NCBI GenBank assembly: GCA_043759735.1
Contig: JAYUQC010000104.1
Span: 14,285-78,284, forward strand
Source of the DNA: CAISIP01 sp043759735
Lineage (GTDB): Bacteria > Pseudomonadota > Gammaproteobacteria > Burkholderiales > Burkholderiaceae_C
Direction of reading: 5' to 3'
DNA: 64,000 nt
Shown here: piece after piece, positions 60,190 to 64,000 of the stretch
How the letters are laid out: each line of letters opens with the position of its first letter
Numbering within the stretch: the stretch's first letter is position 1
The notes under the pieces: model-generated
Seen by the model: the letters and a program-made list of their open reading frames with translations, nothing else
Database searches by the model: none
What the model was told of the DNA's origin: nothing
Program-made: the position numbers and the translations under genes

Positions 60190-63147
60190 ATGTTGTTGAC
60201 CAGAAAACCGGCGCCTGCGGATCATGCCGTTCGCGCCCCGTTCGTGCACAGCCTGCAACGAGGCTTGTCGCAGGCCCTGCCGACGATGGACCGGCGTGCC
60301 TTTCTGCGCCGCTCCGGCCTCGGTGTGGGTGTGGGTCTGGCGGCCACGCAACTGTCGCTGGTGAAGAAGGCGCAGGCCGCGTCGGCGCCGGCGATCGGGA
60401 CCGGCAAGATCGCGGTCAAGCGCACGGTCTGCACCCATTGCTCGGTGGGATGCGCGGTCGATGCCGTGGTCGAGAACGGGGTCTGGGTGCGCCAGGAGCC
60501 GGTGTTCGACTCCCCGATCAACCTGGGTGCGCATTGCGCCAAGGGCGCCGCGCTGCGTGAGCACGGGCACGGTGAATACCGCCTGCGTTACCCGATGAAA
60601 CTGGTCGATGGCAAGTATCAGCGCATCACCTGGGACACGGCGTTGAACGAGATCAGCGCCAAGCTGCTGGACCTGCGCAAGGCCAGTGGACCCGACGCGG
60701 TGTATTGGGTCGGATCATCCAAGCACAACAACGAGCAGGCCTACCTGTTGCGAAAATTCGTCAGTTTCTGGGGCAGCAACAACTGCGACCACCAGGCGCG
60801 GATCTGCCACTCGACGACGGTCGCCGGTGTTGCCAACACCTGGGGCTATGGTGCGATGACCAACAGCTACAACGACATGCGCAACAGCAAGGTCGCGCTG
60901 TACATCGGCTCCAATGCCGCGGAAGCGCATCCGGTCAGCATGCTGCACATGCTCCATGCCAAGGAGACCGGCTGCAAGATGATCGTCGTCGATCCGCGCT
61001 TCACCCGCACTGCAGCCAAGGCCGACGAATATGTGCGCATCCGCTCGGGGTCGGACATCCCGTTCCTGTTCGGCCTGCTGTTCCACATCTTCAAGAACGG
61101 CTGGGAAGACAAGAACTACATCAACGACCGCGTCTACGGCATGGGCAAGGTCAAGGAAGACGTGCTGGCCAAGTGGACACCCGACAAGGTCGAGGAGGCC
61201 TGTGGTGTCAAGGAAGAGCAGATGCTGCGCGTCGCCAGCATGCTCAACGAGAGCCGCCCGGGCACCATCGTCTGGTGCATGGGCCAGACCCAGCACACCA
61301 TCGGCAACGCGATCGTGCGGGCCTCGTGCATCCTGCAACTGGCGCTGGGCAATATCGGCAAGTCCGGTGGCGGCGCCAACATTTTCCGCGGCCATGACAA
61401 CGTCCAGGGCGCGACCGACGTCGGCCCGAACCCGGATTCGCTGCCGGGCTATTACGGCATCGCCGAGGGATCGTGGAAGCATTTTGCGAACACCTGGGGG
61501 GTCGACTTCGAGTGGATCAAGGGCCGCTTCGCCGCGCCGGCAATGATGACCAAGCCCGGCATCACGGTCTCGCGCTGGATCGACGGCGTGCTCGAGAACA
61601 ACGATCTGATCGACCAGGACTCCAACCTGCGCGCGGTGTTCTTCTGGGGCCATGCGCCCAATTCGCAGACCCGGGGCCTGGAGATGAAGCGGGCGATGGA
61701 CAAGCTCGACCTGCTGGTGGTCGTCGATCCCTATCCCTCGGCAACCGCGTCGATGGCCGCGATGCCGGGCAAGCCCGAGGATGCCAACCCGAACCGCGCG
61801 GTCTACCTGCTGCCCGCCGCGACGCAGTTCGAGACCAGCGGTTCGGTCACCGCGTCGAACCGTTCCCTGCAGTGGCGCGAGAAGGTCATCGAGCCGCTGT
61901 GGGAAAGCCGCAGCGATCAAATGATCATGCACCAGCTGGCCGGCAAGCTGGGGTTTGCCGCAGAGTTGTCGAAGAACTTTGCGATGCACAAGGTCGGCGG
62001 CATGGACGAGCCGGTGATCGAGGACATACTGCGCGAGATCAACAAGTCGGTCTGGACCATCGGCTACACCGGCCAGAGCCCGGAGCGGCTGAAGGCGCAC
62101 ATGCGCAACATGCATCTGTTCGATCCCAAGACGCTCAAGGCCGTGGGTGGCAAGGACAAGGAGACCGGCTACGACTTCACGGGCGACTACTTCGGCCTGC
62201 CCTGGCCGTGCTTCGGCAATGCGTCGCTCAAGCATCCGGGCAGCGCCAACCTGTACGACACCTCGCGCCATGTCATGGACGGCGGCGGCAACTTCCGCGC
62301 CAACTTCGGCGTCGAGCGCGACGGCGCCAATCTGCTGGCCGAGGATGGATCGCATTCGCTGGGCGCCGACATCAGTACCGGATACCCCGAGCTCGACCAT
62401 GTACTGCTCAAGAAGCTGGGCTGGTGGGATGAGTTGACCGAACCGGAGAAGGTCGCCGCCGAGGGCAAGAACTGGAAGACCGATCCGTCCGGCGGCATGA
62501 TTCGCGTCTTCATGCAGAACCATGGCTGCCATCCGTTTGGCAATGCCAAGGCCCGCGCGGTGGTGTGGAATTTCCCGGACGCCATTCCGCAGCACCGCGA
62601 ACCGCTGTACGGCAACCGTGCGGACTTGCAGGCCAAGTACCCGACCCACGCCGACAAAAAGGCGTTCTGGCGCCTGCCCACGCTGTACAAGACCATCCAG
62701 GACAAGAACATCGCGGACAAGGTCCACGAGAAATTCCCGCTCGTGATGACCTCGGGTCGCCTGGTCGAGTACGAGGGTGGTGGCGAGGAAACCCGCTCCA
62801 ATCCCTGGCTGGCCGAATTGCAGCAGGAGATGTTCGTCGAGATCAACCCGAAGGTCGCGGCCGAAAAAGGCATCCGCCATGGCGGCCGGGCCTGGGTATC
62901 GACCCCGACCGGAGCCCGGCTCAATGTGCAGGCGCTGGTAACCGAGCGGGTCGGGCCCGACACGGTGTTTCTGCCGTTCCACTTCTCGGGACGCTGGCAG
63001 GGCGCCGACATGCTGGCCTACTACCCCAACGGGGCGGCTCCGATCGTGCGGGGCGAGGCGGTCAATACCGCCACCACCTACGGCTATGACAGCGTGACGA
63101 TGATGCAAGAGAGCAAGACCACGGTCTGCAACATCGAGTCGGCATGA
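60190..63147 (+). CDS. Tat-exported formate dehydrogenase catalytic subunit
   Basis: 985-residue periplasmic molybdopterin formate dehydrogenase. The Tat signal has DRRAFLRRSGLGVGVGLA (RR at 35-36). The 4Fe-4S cluster is bound by C81, C84, C88 and C116 (CTHCSVGC). The metal ligand is Cys206 with His207 (QARICHSTTVAG), replacing the selenocysteine of E. coli FdnG. It would oxidise formate outside the cytoplasmic membrane and pass electrons via the next gene's product to the quinone pool. GGAGA lies 5 bases before the chosen ATG. The assignment to the FdnG/FdhA group is clear; Mo or W is undecided. Confidence 0.93.
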   Translation: MLLTRKPAPADHAVRAPFVHSLQRGLSQALPTMDRRAFLRRSGLGVGVGLAATQLSLVKKAQAASAPAIGTGKIAVKRTVCTHCSVGCAVDAVVENGVWVRQEPVFDSPINLGAHCAKGAALREHGHGEYRLRYPMKLVDGKYQRITWDTALNEISAKLLDLRKASGPDAVYWVGSSKHNNEQAYLLRKFVSFWGSNNCDHQARICHSTTVAGVANTWGYGAMTNSYNDMRNSKVALYIGSNAAEAHPVSMLHMLHAKETGCKMIVVDPRFTRTAAKADEYVRIRSGSDIPFLFGLLFHIFKNGWEDKNYINDRVYGMGKVKEDVLAKWTPDKVEEACGVKEEQMLRVASMLNESRPGTIVWCMGQTQHTIGNAIVRASCILQLALGNIGKSGGGANIFRGHDNVQGATDVGPNPDSLPGYYGIAEGSWKHFANTWGVDFEWIKGRFAAPAMMTKPGITVSRWIDGVLENNDLIDQDSNLRAVFFWGHAPNSQTRGLEMKRAMDKLDLLVVVDPYPSATASMAAMPGKPEDANPNRAVYLLPAATQFETSGSVTASNRSLQWREKVIEPLWESRSDQMIMHQLAGKLGFAAELSKNFAMHKVGGMDEPVIEDILREINKSVWTIGYTGQSPERLKAHMRNMHLFDPKTLKAVGGKDKETGYDFTGDYFGLPWPCFGNASLKHPGSANLYDTSRHVMDGGGNFRANFGVERDGANLLAEDGSHSLGADISTGYPELDHVLLKKLGWWDELTEPEKVAAEGKNWKTDPSGGMIRVFMQNHGCHPFGNAKARAVVWNFPDAIPQHREPLYGNRADLQAKYPTHADKKAFWRLPTLYKTIQDKNIADKVHEKFPLVMTSGRLVEYEGGGEETRSNPWLAELQQEMFVEINPKVAAEKGIRHGGRAWVSTPTGARLNVQALVTERVGPDTVFLPFHFSGRWQGADMLAYYPNGAAPIVRGEAVNTATTYGYDSVTMMQESKTTVCNIESA

Positions 63148-63196
63148 CCGGGTTTGGACAATTGTTTGCAACGCTAGTGGATACCAGGAGACAGCT

Positions 63197-63835
63197 ATGG
63201 CTCGAATGAAATTTGTCTGCGATGCTGAGCGTTGCATTGAATGCAATGGCTGCGTCACCGCCTGTAAAAACGAACATGAGGTGCCCTGGGGAGTCAACCG
63301 GCGCCGCGTGGTCACGCTCAACGACGGCGTGCCCGGGGAAAAGTCGATCTCCGTGGCCTGCATGCACTGCAGCGACGCGCCCTGCATGGCCGTGTGTCCC
63401 GTCGATTGTTTCTACCGCACCGACGAAGGCGTGGTGCTGCACGACAAGGACGTCTGCATCGGCTGCGGCTACTGCAGCTATGCCTGTCCCTTCGGCGCGC
63501 CGCAGTTCCCCTCGTCCGGCGCCTTCGGGGTGCGCGGAAAGATGGACAAGTGCACCTTCTGCGCCGGCGGTCCCGAGGCCAACGGCTCGCAGGCGGAGTT
63601 CGAGAAGTACGGGCGCAACCGCCTCGCTGAAGGCAAGCTGCCGGCCTGCGCCGAAATGTGCTCGACCAAGGCGCTGCTCGGTGGTGATGGCGATATCGTC
63701 GCCGACATTTACCGCACCCGTGTGATGAAGCGTGGCGGCAAAGGGTCGGAAGCCTATGGCTGGGGCTCGGCCTACGGCGCGCCTGCTGGTGGATCGGGTG
63801 GCGCACCGGCTGCGGCGGCGGCACCGAAGTCATGA
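63197..63835 (+). CDS. Formate dehydrogenase 4Fe-4S (beta) subunit
   Basis: 212-residue electron-transfer subunit with four 4Fe-4S sites: CIECNGCVTACKNE, CMHCSDAPCMAVCPVDC, CIGCGYCSYACPFG and CTFC...CAEMC. No signal peptide, so it is carried through Tat with the catalytic subunit. Unlike FdnH it has no C-terminal membrane helix; its tail is Gly/Ala-rich. A Shine-Dalgarno (AGGAG) lies about 7 bases before the ATG. The stop overlaps the start of the next gene. Confidence 0.92.
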   Translation: MARMKFVCDAERCIECNGCVTACKNEHEVPWGVNRRRVVTLNDGVPGEKSISVACMHCSDAPCMAVCPVDCFYRTDEGVVLHDKDVCIGCGYCSYACPFGAPQFPSSGAFGVRGKMDKCTFCAGGPEANGSQAEFEKYGRNRLAEGKLPACAEMCSTKALLGGDGDIVADIYRTRVMKRGGKGSEAYGWGSAYGAPAGGSGGAPAAAAAPKS

Positions 63836-64000
63836 TGATGAATTCGACATCCGTCTGGAAACCTTTGGTGGGAGCGGCTCTCGGCGTAGCGCTCCTCGCT
63901 GGCCTGACTGGCTGCGGTGACTCTGCGCAACAAATCGGGCAGGCCACCACTTACAAGCAGGGCAAATATCAGGGCAAGCCCGATACCCGCCCTTACGAGA
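63832..64000 (+). CDS. Probable formate dehydrogenase gamma subunit, N-terminus only
   Basis: The gene runs off the window end; 56 codons are visible. It begins MMMNSTSVWKPLVGAALG (three adjacent ATGs at 63832, 63835 and 63838) and overlaps the beta-subunit stop. A lipoprotein signal is seen: hydrophobic VALLAGL then lipobox LTGC. The mature part (TTYKQGKYQGKPDTRPYE) resembles the N-terminal extension of Burkholderiales cytochrome b556 gamma subunits. The call rests on this resemblance and on position; the membrane part is outside. Confidence 0.6.
   Translation, partial: MMMNSTSVWKPLVGAALGVALLAGLTGCGDSAQQIGQATTYKQGKYQGKPDTRPYE

Noticed and set aside
60715..63387. Long open frame on the minus strand opposite the exported formate dehydrogenase
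   Set aside because: Same shadow effect; the translated sequence has no domain and is rich in residues expected from reverse reading of GC-rich codons.

Overview
The window is GC-rich, gene-dense chromosomal DNA of a betaproteobacterium, most likely order Burkholderiales. The evidence is gene content and order: the hemA-prfA-prmC-grxD block, ubiE/ubiJ/ubiB with a Tim44-like gene, gpmA-ctpA-moeB facing rhodanese-grxC-secB-gpsA, scpA next to a DUF3460 gene, and a formate dehydrogenase region with DUF3305/DUF3306 genes. I see no rRNA, tRNA, CRISPR array, insertion sequence or prophage. The taxonomic call is inference from synteny; no database was searched.

Layout. 1-1472: end of proS and a lytic transglycosylase. 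1512-6471 (minus): hemA, prfA, prmC, grxD and a Lon-like AAA ATPase without protease domain. 6510-7712: a small membrane protein and a diguanylate cyclase. 7943-12956 (minus): ugpB-A-E-C-Q, glycerol-3-phosphate/glycerophosphodiester import and cleavage. 13194-17123: a 1,309-residue FAD/Fe-S/CCG oxidoreductase. 17355-22926: DUF971 gene, ubiE, Tim44-like gene, ubiJ, ubiB, an FmdB-type zinc-ribbon gene and a DUF502 gene. 22973-29156: aspS, nudB, a YbhP-type phosphodiesterase, clsB, folE, a BLUF photoreceptor and a DUF429-like protein. 29246-35524 (minus): FlhG-like ATPase with an overlapping GGDEF gene, amidase, moeB, ctpA, gpmA. 35698-38092: rhodanese, grxC, secB, gpsA. 38126-45902: scpA, DUF3460 gene, BamE-like lipoprotein, PAS-GGDEF protein, metG, patatin, apbC.

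46029-64000 is a formate oxidation region. A LysR-type regulator precedes a cytosolic NAD-linked formate dehydrogenase whose beta subunit is a NuoE-NuoF fusion and whose alpha subunit carries a NuoG-like N-terminus. Four tightly linked genes follow (DUF3305, DUF3306, a 695-residue polyferredoxin, a TorD-type chaperone). Convergent to them lies a sensor kinase/NtrC-type regulator pair. Divergent from that pair is a second, Tat-exported formate dehydrogenase (small Tat peptide, catalytic subunit, 4Fe-4S subunit, start of a putative gamma subunit). A good sigma-54 promoter (59747-59764), with three palindromes upstream, lies between the regulator pair and the exported enzyme.

The most interesting under-described part is the DUF3305/DUF3306/polyferredoxin module placed between two formate dehydrogenases with different cellular locations and apparently different control (LysR/sigma-70 against NtrC/sigma-54). 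Its role in maturation or electron transfer cannot be settled from sequence alone.
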